This document shows, in pieces, positions 8,996-17,610 of a stretch of DNA of 64,000 nt. The stretch comes from CAZMNY01 sp964567745. Its GTDB lineage: Bacteria > Planctomycetota > Planctomycetia > Pirellulales > Pirellulaceae. The notes beneath the pieces are model-generated. The model did not search any database. It saw nothing but the letters and a program-made list of their open reading frames with translations, and was not told the origin of the DNA. The stretch covers positions 1-64,000 of the forward strand of contig CAZMNY010000005.1 of assembly GCA_964567745.1 (NCBI GenBank), written 5' to 3'. The translations under genes and the position numbers were made by a program. The stretch's first letter is position 1, and the number at the start of each line of letters is the position of its first letter.

Positions 8996-9334
8996 CTACA
9001 GCGCCTCGGCACCGCGTTCGCCTGTTCGAATGCGAACGGAGTCCATGATGTCGCTGACGAAGACTTTGCCGTCACCAACTTGACCTGTTCGTGAGGAGTC
9101 CAGGATAACGTCGATGACCGAGTCGACTTGGTGATCGTCGACGACCACCTCGAACTTCACCTTCGGCACGAAATCGATCTGATATTCGGCACCGCGGTAG
9201 ATTTCCTTGTGCCCCTTCTGTCGACCAAAACCTTTGACTTCGCTGACGGTCATCCCTTGCAAACCGAACTCGGAGAGGGCGTCCTTCACGGCGTCGACTT
9301 TGAAGTGGCGAACGATGGCTTCGATTTTCTTCAT
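8996..9334 (-). CDS. glnB: Nitrogen regulatory protein P-II
   Basis: The protein has 112 residues, the usual P-II length. It starts MKKIEAIVRHFKVDAVKDAL; the T-loop has Tyr51 (uridylylation site in proteobacterial GlnB) in YRGAEYQIDFVPK. The B-loop region TGQVGDGKVFV and the C-terminal RIRTGE are present. P-II trimers sense 2-oxoglutarate, ATP/ADP and glutamine status, and they bind and block ammonium channels. The gene lies 151 bp downstream of amt on the same strand; this linkage is typical of glnK-amtB modules, so it may act as GlnK. Confidence 0.96.
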   Translation of the reverse strand: MKKIEAIVRHFKVDAVKDALSEFGLQGMTVSEVKGFGRQKGHKEIYRGAEYQIDFVPKVKFEVVVDDHQVDSVIDVILDSSRTGQVGDGKVFVSDIMDSVRIRTGERGAEAL

Positions 9335-9485
9335 TTCAACTCACATGGTGTCTTGGGGAGAAACGGCAGACAGTGCGCTGTCGTCGCGAATGAAGCGCGG
9401 CGTGTCCAGCCGGTGAGCATTTTAGCTACCGAGCTGTGACAGACGCCGCCCAACAACTTCGAACAACGAAGGATCGCAGCCAAAA

Positions 9486-10946
9486 CTACCCGCTGGAAAC
9501 GGAGGGTTTAACGGCCTGCGGCGATGCTTCCGTTGCCGTTGCATGTGCCGCAGCAGGCGCGACGCCTTCGCCGATCAAAGCCGGCGGATAGGCGTGCATG
9601 CCATGTTCGGTAATGTCCAACCCGGCGAATTCATGCTCTTCCGATGCACGCAATCCAACCGTGTGTTTGATGACAAGGAAGATGCCCAGGCTGACCGGGA
9701 ACGCCCACAGAAACGCCGCGAGAACTCCGACGAGCTGCACCATCAACTGTGTTGCTCCTCCGCCCACGAGAAGACCCGCCTCGACGTGGAAGAGACCGAC
9801 GGCCAATGTGCCCCACACTCCACAAACGCCGTGAACAGAAACGGCACCAACGGGATCATCGATTTTGACTTTGTCGATCAAAACGACCGAGAAGACGACA
9901 ATGACGCCGGCGATCGCTCCGGTCAGCAGAGCGAAACCGGGGTGCATTGCGTCACAGCCGGCGGTGATGCCGACCAAGCCGGCCAAGGCGCCGTTGAGTG
10001 TAAACGAGGGATCGGGTTTCTTGAATTTCAACCACGAGATGATCATGGCGCTGAGGGCGCCGCCGGCTGCTGCGAGATTGGTGGTGATACAGATCTTGGC
10101 AAAACTTCCGCCGCCAACTGCCGTTGTACTGCCGGCGTTGAATCCAAACCAACCTAACCAAAGGATGAAAACGCCGAGTGCGGCGAGCGGAATGTTGTGG
10201 CCGGGAATCGCGTTCACTTGGCCCTCTTTTCCATACTTGCCTTTGCGGGCGCCGAGCACGATGGCACCGGCCAATGCGCACCAACCGCCAACGGAATGGA
10301 CGACGGTCGAACCAGCAAAGTCAAGAAAAGCCGCGCCTTCTCCGAACATCGATGACAGGATAGGGCCGTTGCCCTCAAGCCATCCGCCGCCGTCGAGCAG
10401 GCCGCCCCACGCCCAGGAGCCAAAGATCGGATAGACAATCAACGTGATGCCCAAGGTGTAAAGCAGATACGACGTGAACTTCGTTCGTTCCGCCATGGCA
10501 CCTGAAACGATCGTCGCCGCGGTCGCACAAAAGACAGTTTGGAACAGCAGAAACGACCAATTGAATGCGTTGTCGCCCGCGTCATAGAAAAAGTGACTCG
10601 TGCCGAACCAACCGGAACTGGCACCAAACATCAGGCCGAAACCGAACATCCAGAACATCACCGTCCCCAGGGAAAAATCCATCACGTTTTTCATGATGAT
10701 GTTACATGCGTTTTTGGCTCGCGTGAAACCCGTTTCAACCAACGCGAAACCAGCTTGCATGAAGAACACGAGGAATGCGGCGAGGCAAACCCAGAGCGTG
10801 TCGACATCCGCAAGCGACGCTGCCGGCGCCGACTCGGCAGCTTCTTGAGCGAACAGCGTCGTGCCGTCTGCCAAGCAGAAAAACGCGACGGGTGCGATGA
10901 TCCCAACTCGCTTAGTGACGGAAGATACTCGCTGAAGCAACGACAT
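9486..10946 (-). CDS. amt: Ammonium transporter
   Basis: The protein has 486 residues with an N-terminal signal-like segment ending around LFAQEAAESAPAAS, then about 11 membrane helices. Amt family signatures are seen: FFMQAGFALVETGFTRAKN, the signature stretch FAGSTVVHSVGGWCALAGA, and late DPVGAVSVHGVCGVWGTLAVG with a pore histidine. The C-terminal tail ends in a P-II-interacting type cytoplasmic region followed by an Ala/Thr-rich extension. It conducts NH4+/NH3 across the inner membrane. It is transcribed with glnB downstream. No clear sigma-54 promoter was found upstream. Confidence 0.96.
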   Translation of the reverse strand: MSLLQRVSSVTKRVGIIAPVAFFCLADGTTLFAQEAAESAPAASLADVDTLWVCLAAFLVFFMQAGFALVETGFTRAKNACNIIMKNVMDFSLGTVMFWMFGFGLMFGASSGWFGTSHFFYDAGDNAFNWSFLLFQTVFCATAATIVSGAMAERTKFTSYLLYTLGITLIVYPIFGSWAWGGLLDGGGWLEGNGPILSSMFGEGAAFLDFAGSTVVHSVGGWCALAGAIVLGARKGKYGKEGQVNAIPGHNIPLAALGVFILWLGWFGFNAGSTTAVGGGSFAKICITTNLAAAGGALSAMIISWLKFKKPDPSFTLNGALAGLVGITAGCDAMHPGFALLTGAIAGVIVVFSVVLIDKVKIDDPVGAVSVHGVCGVWGTLAVGLFHVEAGLLVGGGATQLMVQLVGVLAAFLWAFPVSLGIFLVIKHTVGLRASEEHEFAGLDITEHGMHAYPPALIGEGVAPAAAHATATEASPQAVKPSVSSG

Positions 10947-11422
10947 GGCGGGGAGATTCCTTGTTCAGGATCCGGCGTCGCCGTCGCCCGCCAAAGACCC
11001 TTGCTTTGTACGGTGTCGAGGACGACTCGAATGTGTGTTTCCTTGTTCGCCACGCCAACGTCGACGACCATCGTTCTTCGAACTGGCCCGACGACGAGAG
11101 GCATGCGTGAATCTTAGGCATACGCAAACGGCGGACCAGTAGATCCTTCTCTCCGCCGAATTCGCCTCCACGCAAGCCAGCCGGCGGGGCGCAAGTCCAG
11201 TAATACCCGCCTTTTGAAGACAATGAGAATCGTGGCTGCGAAGCGGCTCAAGATGACCGGCCTGCTTTTGCCATATGCAGCCCTGCATCAAAATGAGGCA
11301 CGGCCCAAAGCCGCCAACGACACCGAGGCAGAAGCTCGCCGGTGTGAATCAGATTCGCCGCTGGAATGACCGGCGCATTTCGGCGCGAGTTACCGAGACC
11401 GATTGTGGAGAGGGCTGCGGGA
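10947..11422. other. Intergenic region with no gene
   Basis: About 475 bp between amt and the GGDEF gene. Several short frames are open but none has protein-like composition or a ribosome-binding site. It presumably holds the amt promoter; no convincing -35/-10 pair or NtrC site was found by eye. Confidence 0.6.
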
Positions 11423-12964
11423 TCAGCTCGTGGCGGTTGGTTCGACGAGCTGGAACTGATTGCCGCCAGCGTCGATCGCCACTTTGATGCCGTTTTCGAG
11501 ACGTGCCGTAATCGTGTCGACCGTGTCGTTCGGCTCGCCCTCGGTCACACTGAGACTGATCGTGAATCGAAGCAGGCCGGCGTCGGTAGGCAACTTGGCA
11601 TGCTCAGCAAGCTCACGAATGCGATCGGCGATGGTGGAGGCGTCGCTGCCCGACGTATTGGGCAGGATGATGCCGAATCGGTCAAAATCGTATCTCGCGA
11701 GTGTGTCGGTCTCTCGCATCGCCGACTCCATGAACTGGGCGGTGCTACGCAGTACGCGATCGCCGGCCGGCGTGCCGAATCCGTCCGTGACCGCATTGAA
11801 ACCGTCGACGCGTATGAAGATGACCGAGAGTTTTTCGCCGTTGGGAGTAAGACCAGCAACTTGGTCCTTCAAGGATTCCACGAACGGCTCTTTCAATGTG
11901 AGCTGAGTGAGTGGGTCGATGTCTCGTTGGAGTTTGTCGCCGGATTCGGCATCATCCTTACGCTCGTCCTTTGGCGCCATGCGGTGCGACTCATCCCCGT
12001 CGTGCCAATGGCCGCAGTCTCGCCCCGACTCCTTGCAGACATAAAGGGCGTCGTCTGCTCGCTTGACCAAGTCTTGGTGCGACTCGGCCTTGAGGAACTG
12101 CGCCAGGCCGCCGCTGGCCTTGACGTGCAGGTCTTGGCCTTCGTGGTGGAACACAGCTTCGCCGATGGCGGTTCGAGCCTTCTCGGCGATCGGTATCGCG
12201 GATTGCATATCACTTGCGGGAAAGATGACGCAAAACTCTTCACCGCCGTAGCGGCAGACGATTTGTTGGTCGGTCACGCTGTCGCTGAGAACGCGAGCTA
12301 CGCCGCGGAGCACTTCGTCGCCGGCTTGATGGCCATATGTGTCGTTGAATTTCTTGAAGTGATCGACGTCAATGACCATAACGCAAGCGGGCACGTTGGA
12401 CGATTCGAATTCTTGCTCACAGCGTTCCATTTCGATGTCGAACGCTCGCCGATTGGCTAGCGTGGTCAGGGCGTCGGTCCGAGCCTCTTGGAGATGCGAA
12501 ACAATCTCGGCTTGTTTGGCTTCGAGCTCTTGCTCTGCGTTAGCCAGCTGCGATTGCATTCTTGAGTTGGCCGAGAACAGTTGTTCAACGCATGCGACGA
12601 TGTCACTCGCCTCGCCTTCGTCGTCGAGTCCTTCGCTGATAGCTCGAACGCTGCGGTTGTGTTCGTTGACGTCGGCCGTCATGGCGGCGGCAATTCGGTG
12701 CAGTTCGGCGAGCGCGTCTTTGGCGTGTTCGGCTTCGAGCCGAGCCGTGTCCAGCTCTTCCTTGAGTCCGATGTTTTCGTCTTCGCGGACGTGAAGCTCT
12801 TCAAGTATCCCTTCGTTATCGCTCTGAGCTCGCTTGATCGCCGCCTCGATCTCGGGATCGGGCTCTGTTTCCCAAGGGCCGTCGCCGCGTAGAAACCACC
12901 CCGTGCCGCCGCCGATGACTGCGGCTAATGCGACCAAGAAGACGTCTAAGACTAGAGCGCCCAT
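11423..12964 (-). CDS. Tandem GGDEF protein (one catalytic, one degenerate domain)
   Basis: The protein has 513 residues. An N-terminal membrane helix (LVLDVFLVALAAVIGGGTGWFL) is followed by a long coiled-coil region (about 35-165). The first GGDEF domain has DVDHFKKFNDTYGHQAGDE and the active loop RYGGEEF (near residue 238), so it should make cyclic di-GMP from GTP; no RxxD inhibitory site precedes the loop. The second domain has VDGFNAVTDGFG and the degenerate loop RYDFDRF (near residue 421) but keeps an RETD motif five residues before it, matching the I-site. The second domain may therefore bind rather than make c-di-GMP. The 5' leader has repeated ribosome-binding-like units. Confidence 0.93.
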   Translation of the reverse strand: MGALVLDVFLVALAAVIGGGTGWFLRGDGPWETEPDPEIEAAIKRAQSDNEGILEELHVREDENIGLKEELDTARLEAEHAKDALAELHRIAAAMTADVNEHNRSVRAISEGLDDEGEASDIVACVEQLFSANSRMQSQLANAEQELEAKQAEIVSHLQEARTDALTTLANRRAFDIEMERCEQEFESSNVPACVMVIDVDHFKKFNDTYGHQAGDEVLRGVARVLSDSVTDQQIVCRYGGEEFCVIFPASDMQSAIPIAEKARTAIGEAVFHHEGQDLHVKASGGLAQFLKAESHQDLVKRADDALYVCKESGRDCGHWHDGDESHRMAPKDERKDDAESGDKLQRDIDPLTQLTLKEPFVESLKDQVAGLTPNGEKLSVIFIRVDGFNAVTDGFGTPAGDRVLRSTAQFMESAMRETDTLARYDFDRFGIILPNTSGSDASTIADRIRELAEHAKLPTDAGLLRFTISLSVTEGEPNDTVDTITARLENGIKVAIDAGGNQFQLVEPTATS

Positions 12965-12973
12965 AGCGTTTCA

Positions 12974-12997
12974 ACTCCAAACTCCAAACTCCAAACT
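12974..12997 (-). promoter_or_regulatory. Heptamer repeats carrying GGAG ribosome-binding sequences
   Basis: On the coding (minus) strand TTGGAGT occurs three times in tandem, with a partial fourth copy, immediately upstream of the GGDEF start. The nearest GGAG lies 10 nt from the ATG. Changes in copy number would leave a Shine-Dalgarno sequence but alter leader structure. Confidence 0.55.
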
Positions 12998-13240
12998 ACA
13001 AATAACAAGCCCCTCTGCTTCTAAGTAGGTCACAAACGACGCAAGTCAACGAAAACACAGCAAACAAGGCGCCTGCGGCTATTAAGAGAGCCATGCCGAC
13101 TTGGTTCAAAGTCCGTTGTGAGCCGCCCCGATCCCCGTATGGGTTAAATCGTCGGCCAATCGCGTCGGTTGCAACGGTGGCGCGGAAGATTCAAGATGTT
13201 TGTGACTGATCAGATCCACTTCCTGGTACGGAGACGTCCC

Positions 13241-14428
13241 ATGCCAATCGACAATCGGCCGAACCGGCAAGCTCGCGTCGCCGCAGTTCTCGCCGCAGTT
13301 ACTTGCACACTTACAGTCGTCTCGAGTGCTCATGCCCAAAAGCCCTGGAAAAAGCATGTGATTTTCGAGGGTGGAGCTTGCGCAACATGTGTGGCTGGCG
13401 ACTTTACCGGCGACGGCGTGGCGGACGTGATCTGCAACTCGGGACGCCGCACGATTCTCTTGCAGGCGCCCGACTGGAAGCGGATCGTTTTGGAAGGCGA
13501 GCTCAAACTCAATTTCATCCATAGCGAAACGATGGATGTGGATGGCGATGGAGATTTGGATTTCATTGGAGCTCGTTACAAACCCGGGCGAATTGTCTGG
13601 CTTGAGCAACCGAAGAACCCGACAACGGATCGCTGGCCGTTACGGCTGGTCGACGACCAAGTCGACGGCATACACGGACTGCTTGTCGGCGACGTCGATG
13701 GCGATGGTCGCCAGGACTTGCTTGCCAATAGCGCTCAGCCGAATGGACCGTTTGCCGAGTCGTTGGTTTGGTACCAGCGCGAATTGGGCGCGGCACCCGC
13801 CAAGTCCAAATCCGTGCGTTGGAAACGCCGAGTGATCGCGGATCACGACGCGCCGGGGCTCAGCCACTACTTGGGCATTGGCGACGTCAATGGCGACGGT
13901 CGAGCGGATGCGGCCAGCGCCGCCAAAGGCGGACCGAACGACAAACGAGGATTGGGCAACTGGTTCGCCTGGTGGGAGGCTCCGAAAGATCCAACTCAAG
14001 TTTGGAAGAAACACATGCTCTCCGACGACGAACCGGGCGCGACCAACATCCATCCCGCTGATGTCGATGGCGATGGAAAAACGGACTTCATCGCCAGCCG
14101 AGGTCACGGTCGCGGAGTCGTTTGGTTTCAAGCGCCCGATTGGAAGCGCCGAGTGATGCACGCCACGCTGCATGGTCCTCATTGCTTGGTGGTGATCGAC
14201 ATGGACGGCGATGGCGATATCGACGCGGCCACATGCGCCAAAGACGACAAGCTGGCGGTCTGGTTCGAGAACGATGGGAAAGGCAATTTCACCACCCACG
14301 TCGTCGCCAAGAATCAAGCCGCCTACGATATTCGAGCCCTCGACATGGACGCTGACGGCGACCTCGATTTGATCATTGCCGGGCAAGCGAGCGAGAATGT
14401 CGTTTGGTGCGAGAATCCGTTGCGCTGA
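13241..14428 (+). CDS. Secreted FG-GAP/VCBS repeat beta-propeller protein
   Basis: The protein has 395 residues from the ATG at 13241. That start is preceded by GGAG and gives a signal peptide ending SSAHAQ; an upstream in-frame extension to 13169 is less likely. Seven calcium-binding-like repeats of the form D-x-D/N-G-D-G-x-x-D are visible: DFTGDGVADV, DVDGDGDLDF, DVDGDGRQDL, DVNGDGRADA, DVDGDGKTDF, DMDGDGDIDA and DMDADGDLDL. They are consistent with a seven-bladed propeller. W-x-x-x-V/H motifs precede each. Exported, probably binds ligand or carbohydrate; ligand unknown. Confidence 0.9.
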   Translation: MPIDNRPNRQARVAAVLAAVTCTLTVVSSAHAQKPWKKHVIFEGGACATCVAGDFTGDGVADVICNSGRRTILLQAPDWKRIVLEGELKLNFIHSETMDVDGDGDLDFIGARYKPGRIVWLEQPKNPTTDRWPLRLVDDQVDGIHGLLVGDVDGDGRQDLLANSAQPNGPFAESLVWYQRELGAAPAKSKSVRWKRRVIADHDAPGLSHYLGIGDVNGDGRADAASAAKGGPNDKRGLGNWFAWWEAPKDPTQVWKKHMLSDDEPGATNIHPADVDGDGKTDFIASRGHGRGVVWFQAPDWKRRVMHATLHGPHCLVVIDMDGDGDIDAATCAKDDKLAVWFENDGKGNFTTHVVAKNQAAYDIRALDMDADGDLDLIIAGQASENVVWCENPLR

Positions 14429-14667
14429 ACCCTGACGCACCGAACGAGACAGATTTTCGATGCTTTGGTACGTCCTGCTGTCCGTTGTCCCGCAGGCAAC
14501 GCCCCGACCCAATTCACGTTAGACTCACACCATGTCACGGGAGGGCAGGGGGTCACGAGCGGGGCGGCTAAAGATTATGATTGCCGGAACAGGAACACAT
14601 GTCTCGCAATCGTCCCTGCTTTGCGACGGCAATCCGATTTTCAGCAGCCGCTTATAGGACCAATTCT

Positions 14668-15462
14668 ATGCGCCAATACTTGGATCTGCTTGGCGACATT
14701 CTCGATAACGGAGTGGAAAAGTCAGACCGGACGGGAACGGGAACTCATTCCGTGTTCGGGCGGCAATCGCGTTACGACTTGTCGTCGGGTTTCCCCCTGC
14801 TCACCACGAAAAAACTGCACCTCAAGTCGATTGTTGTCGAACTGTTGTGGTTTCTTCGAGGCGAAACGAACACGTCCTACCTGAGAGAAAATGGCGTTTC
14901 GATCTGGGACGAGTGGGCCAGTCCGGATGGCGAGTTGGGACCCGTTTATGGGAAACAATGGCGTAGTTGGCCCGCGCCGGACGGCCGCGAGATCGATCAG
15001 ATCGCCGATGTCGTGCGCAACATTCGAGAAAATCCCGACTCACGCCGCTTGATTGTCAGCGCCTGGAACGTGGGACAGATCGAGCAAATGGCGTTGCCTC
15101 CCTGCCACCTGCTCTTTCAGTTTTACGTCGCCAACGGAAAACTCTCCTGCCAGCTCTATCAACGCAGCGCCGACGTGTTCCTGGGAGTGCCTTTCAACAT
15201 CGCGTCCTACGCCTTGCTGACGATGATGATCGCGCAAGTCACCGGTTTGCAGCCAGACGAATTCGTACATACGCTCGGCGACGCCCATTTGTACGTCAAC
15301 CATTTTCAGCAAGCGCGGACTCAGCTGGAACGTGAGCCGCGAGATTTGCCGACGATTCGAATAAACCCCGACGTTACGGATTTGGCCGATTTCCGGCTCG
15401 AAGATTTTGAGATCGTCGACTACGACCCGCATCCGCACATTCGAGCACCGGTCGCCGTGTAG
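14668..15462 (+). CDS. thyA: Thymidylate synthase
   Basis: The protein has 264 residues, exactly the length of E. coli ThyA, when started at the ATG at 14668 (AGGA upstream). It shows DRTGTGTHSVFGRQSRYDL, FLRGETN, the catalytic Cys146 in ALPPCHLLFQFYV, and the dUMP-binding QLYQRSADVFLGVPFNIASYALL. The C-terminus ends APVAV like the E. coli enzyme. It methylates dUMP to dTMP with 5,10-methylene-THF, giving dihydrofolate. folA begins 60 bp downstream and recycles that product, so the two are probably one operon. Confidence 0.97.
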   Translation: MRQYLDLLGDILDNGVEKSDRTGTGTHSVFGRQSRYDLSSGFPLLTTKKLHLKSIVVELLWFLRGETNTSYLRENGVSIWDEWASPDGELGPVYGKQWRSWPAPDGREIDQIADVVRNIRENPDSRRLIVSAWNVGQIEQMALPPCHLLFQFYVANGKLSCQLYQRSADVFLGVPFNIASYALLTMMIAQVTGLQPDEFVHTLGDAHLYVNHFQQARTQLEREPRDLPTIRINPDVTDLADFRLEDFEIVDYDPHPHIRAPVAV

Positions 15463-15522
15463 CGACTCGCACTCGAGCCGCGCGGCCCCGTCCACTATTC
15501 GCTTCAAGACGAGATTGGGTTG

Positions 15523-16053
15523 ATGAGAATTTCCTTGATTGTGGCGGTGTCCGAGAACAACGTGATCGGGCGAGAAAACGACTTGCCGTGGCGGTTGTCC
15601 GCCGACCTGAAGCGTTTCAAGCGAACGACGATGGGTCACCACATGATCATGGGTCGCAAGACGTACGAGTCGATTGGGCGACCGCTGCCAGGCCGCACAT
15701 CCGTCGTGCTGACGCGACAAGACGATTATCAAGCGGCGGAAGGCGTTCGTGTCGCCAAAACATGGGAACAGGCTATTCAAGCATGCGACGACGACGAAGT
15801 ATTTGTAATCGGCGGTGAACAGATTTATCGAGTCGCCCTGCCGCACGCCAATCGACTCTATCTGACCGAAGTGCATTGCCGGATCTCTGGCGACGCGCAC
15901 TTTCCCGAATGGGACGCCAACGCCTGGTCAGAGGTGGCTCGCGAGTTTACAGCCGACGGTGAGAGAAACGAATACCCAAGCACGTATCGCGTTCTGCAGC
16001 GTCTCAGCGAGACCGCAGGGGCGGACCATTCATCGCAAGATCGAGCCCAATGA
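15523..16053 (+). CDS. folA: Dihydrofolate reductase
   Basis: The protein has 176 residues from the ATG at 15523 (a TTG lies directly before it). Motifs: ISLIVAVSENNVIG, LPWRLSADLKRFK with the acidic active-site Asp28 (E. coli Asp27), MGRKTYESIGRPLPGR for NADPH binding, and FVIGGEQIY. It reduces dihydrofolate to tetrahydrofolate with NADPH. The stop overlaps the start of the downstream permease gene (ATGA), and thyA lies upstream. Confidence 0.97.
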   Translation: MRISLIVAVSENNVIGRENDLPWRLSADLKRFKRTTMGHHMIMGRKTYESIGRPLPGRTSVVLTRQDDYQAAEGVRVAKTWEQAIQACDDDEVFVIGGEQIYRVALPHANRLYLTEVHCRISGDAHFPEWDANAWSEVAREFTADGERNEYPSTYRVLQRLSETAGADHSSQDRAQ

Positions 16054-17576
16054 GCCAGAAAACGACCGTCCAGGGATACCTGCTCAGCATCGCTTCGTTC
16101 TTCGTGATCATCGCCGGGATGCGTGAAGCGAGCTCGCTTGTCGTCACATTCTTGCTCGCCTTCTTCGTCGCGATCATTCTCACGCCTGGATTGCGCTGGC
16201 TGCAGGCTCGCCGAGTCTCGACACCCGTCGCACTGCTGGTGATCATCGCACTGGTCGGCACCATCGGCGGCGGCGTCGTGGCCGTCGTCGGTCAGTCGGC
16301 CAATCAGCTCGTGCAACAGCTGCCAAGCTATCAACTCCAACTGCAAAGCAAGGCCAACGAAATCGAAAAATGGATCACCGATCAAGCCTGGGCTGAATGG
16401 CTGCTCGAACGCAAGATCGGCGAGCCAATCGAAAACGACGATCCAAGCAGGAGCGAATCTGGAAACGGCGAGCCTGGAGACACGAAAGCGAAAGACGGCG
16501 ATGCGAGCGTCGGCGAGTCCCTTGATCCCGAACTCGGGAACGCTGAGCCCAAGCAGGGCGAGCCCGGAAATAGCGAGCCCGGACCCTCCGAGACAGGCAA
16601 TGCCGAGACAGGCAATGCCGAGAAAAAAGACAGTGAACCGCCGAGTGATGAGCAAGGCAATCAGGACGACAATTCGTCCACGGAGAATGGCGAGCCGGAA
16701 GCGCTCACCGATACCGATCCAGCGAATGAGCTCAACAAGTCTGAGCGAAGCGATTCAGCCGGAAGCGATCGGAAAGCCGAGGGATCCTCGACCGACGACG
16801 CGATTGGCGCCTACACACCAGCGCCCTTCGAAAGCTCCGGTCGAGCGAGCGCGAACACCATGGGCGGTCCCGTCAGGTCGGATAACGTTTCACAACTTTT
16901 GTCGCTTGAACCGGCCGACGCGGTCGATCTGATGAAACGATTGCTCGCCGATCTGGGCGGTCTGTTCAGCAGCGCTTTCCTCATCCTGCTGACCGTGATC
17001 TTTATCTTGCTCGAAACGGCGCGATTCCCCGCGAAGTTGCAAGCGGCCGTCGGCGATCGAGGCAGCGCGAGCGAACACATTCGGGAAATGGTCGACAACA
17101 TTCGCCGTTACATGTTTATCAAAACATCGACAAGCTTGTTGACCGGCTTGCTCGTAACGGCGTTCCTGCTGACTTTCAACGTTCGCTACGCAATGTTGTG
17201 GGGCTTGCTCGCATTTCTGTTCAACTACGTGCCAAACATTGGCTCCATCCTCGCCGCCGGTCCAGCAGTCGCGCTCGTCTTCATCGAGCACGGCATTACG
17301 ATGGCCCTGATGGTTGGAGTCGGGTACTTGATTATCAACTTCTTTATTTCGTATGCCATTGAGCCTCGCTTCATGGGACAAGGCCTCGGCCTTTCGACCC
17401 TTGTCGTTTTCCTGTCTCTCATATTTTGGGGCTGGGTGCTCGGACCGATAGGTATGTTGTTATCCGCGCCGTTAACGATGATCGTCAAAATTATTTTGGC
17501 CGACTTCGAAGAGACTCGCTGGATCGCAGTGATGCTCAGCGCCAAAGCGCCGGCCCCCGCCGACGATTCCGAGTGA
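16050..17576 (+). CDS. AI-2E family transporter with a large acidic insert
   Basis: The protein has 508 residues; the family is usually near 350. N-terminal helices (about 10-80) and a C-terminal block of helices (from about 305 to 495, including LLAFLFNYVPNIGSILAAGP) fit the AI-2E/PerM/UPF0118 family. Between them, about residues 130-270, lies a hydrophilic insert rich in E, G, S, N and P with near-repeats of GEPG and TGNAE. The insert would hang on one face of the membrane. Transport substrate is not predictable; some members move autoinducer-2, others Na+/H+. It is coupled by a 4-bp overlap to folA. Confidence 0.88.
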   Translation: MSQKTTVQGYLLSIASFFVIIAGMREASSLVVTFLLAFFVAIILTPGLRWLQARRVSTPVALLVIIALVGTIGGGVVAVVGQSANQLVQQLPSYQLQLQSKANEIEKWITDQAWAEWLLERKIGEPIENDDPSRSESGNGEPGDTKAKDGDASVGESLDPELGNAEPKQGEPGNSEPGPSETGNAETGNAEKKDSEPPSDEQGNQDDNSSTENGEPEALTDTDPANELNKSERSDSAGSDRKAEGSSTDDAIGAYTPAPFESSGRASANTMGGPVRSDNVSQLLSLEPADAVDLMKRLLADLGGLFSSAFLILLTVIFILLETARFPAKLQAAVGDRGSASEHIREMVDNIRRYMFIKTSTSLLTGLLVTAFLLTFNVRYAMLWGLLAFLFNYVPNIGSILAAGPAVALVFIEHGITMALMVGVGYLIINFFISYAIEPRFMGQGLGLSTLVVFLSLIFWGWVLGPIGMLLSAPLTMIVKIILADFEETRWIAVMLSAKAPAPADDSE

Positions 17577-17610
17577 CGTCGGTTGCCGATGCGCGTGCAA
17601 CACGAGTCGC

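Noticed and set aside
9543..10157. 204-residue plus-strand frame
   Set aside because: It lies wholly opposite amt and has no motif of its own.
10947..11422. NtrC/sigma-54 promoter for amt
   Set aside because: Looked for GG-N10-GC on the minus strand with the usual TGGCAC/TTGC core and found no good match.
11366..12460. 364-residue plus-strand frame
   Set aside because: It is the complement of the GGDEF protein; no start signal.
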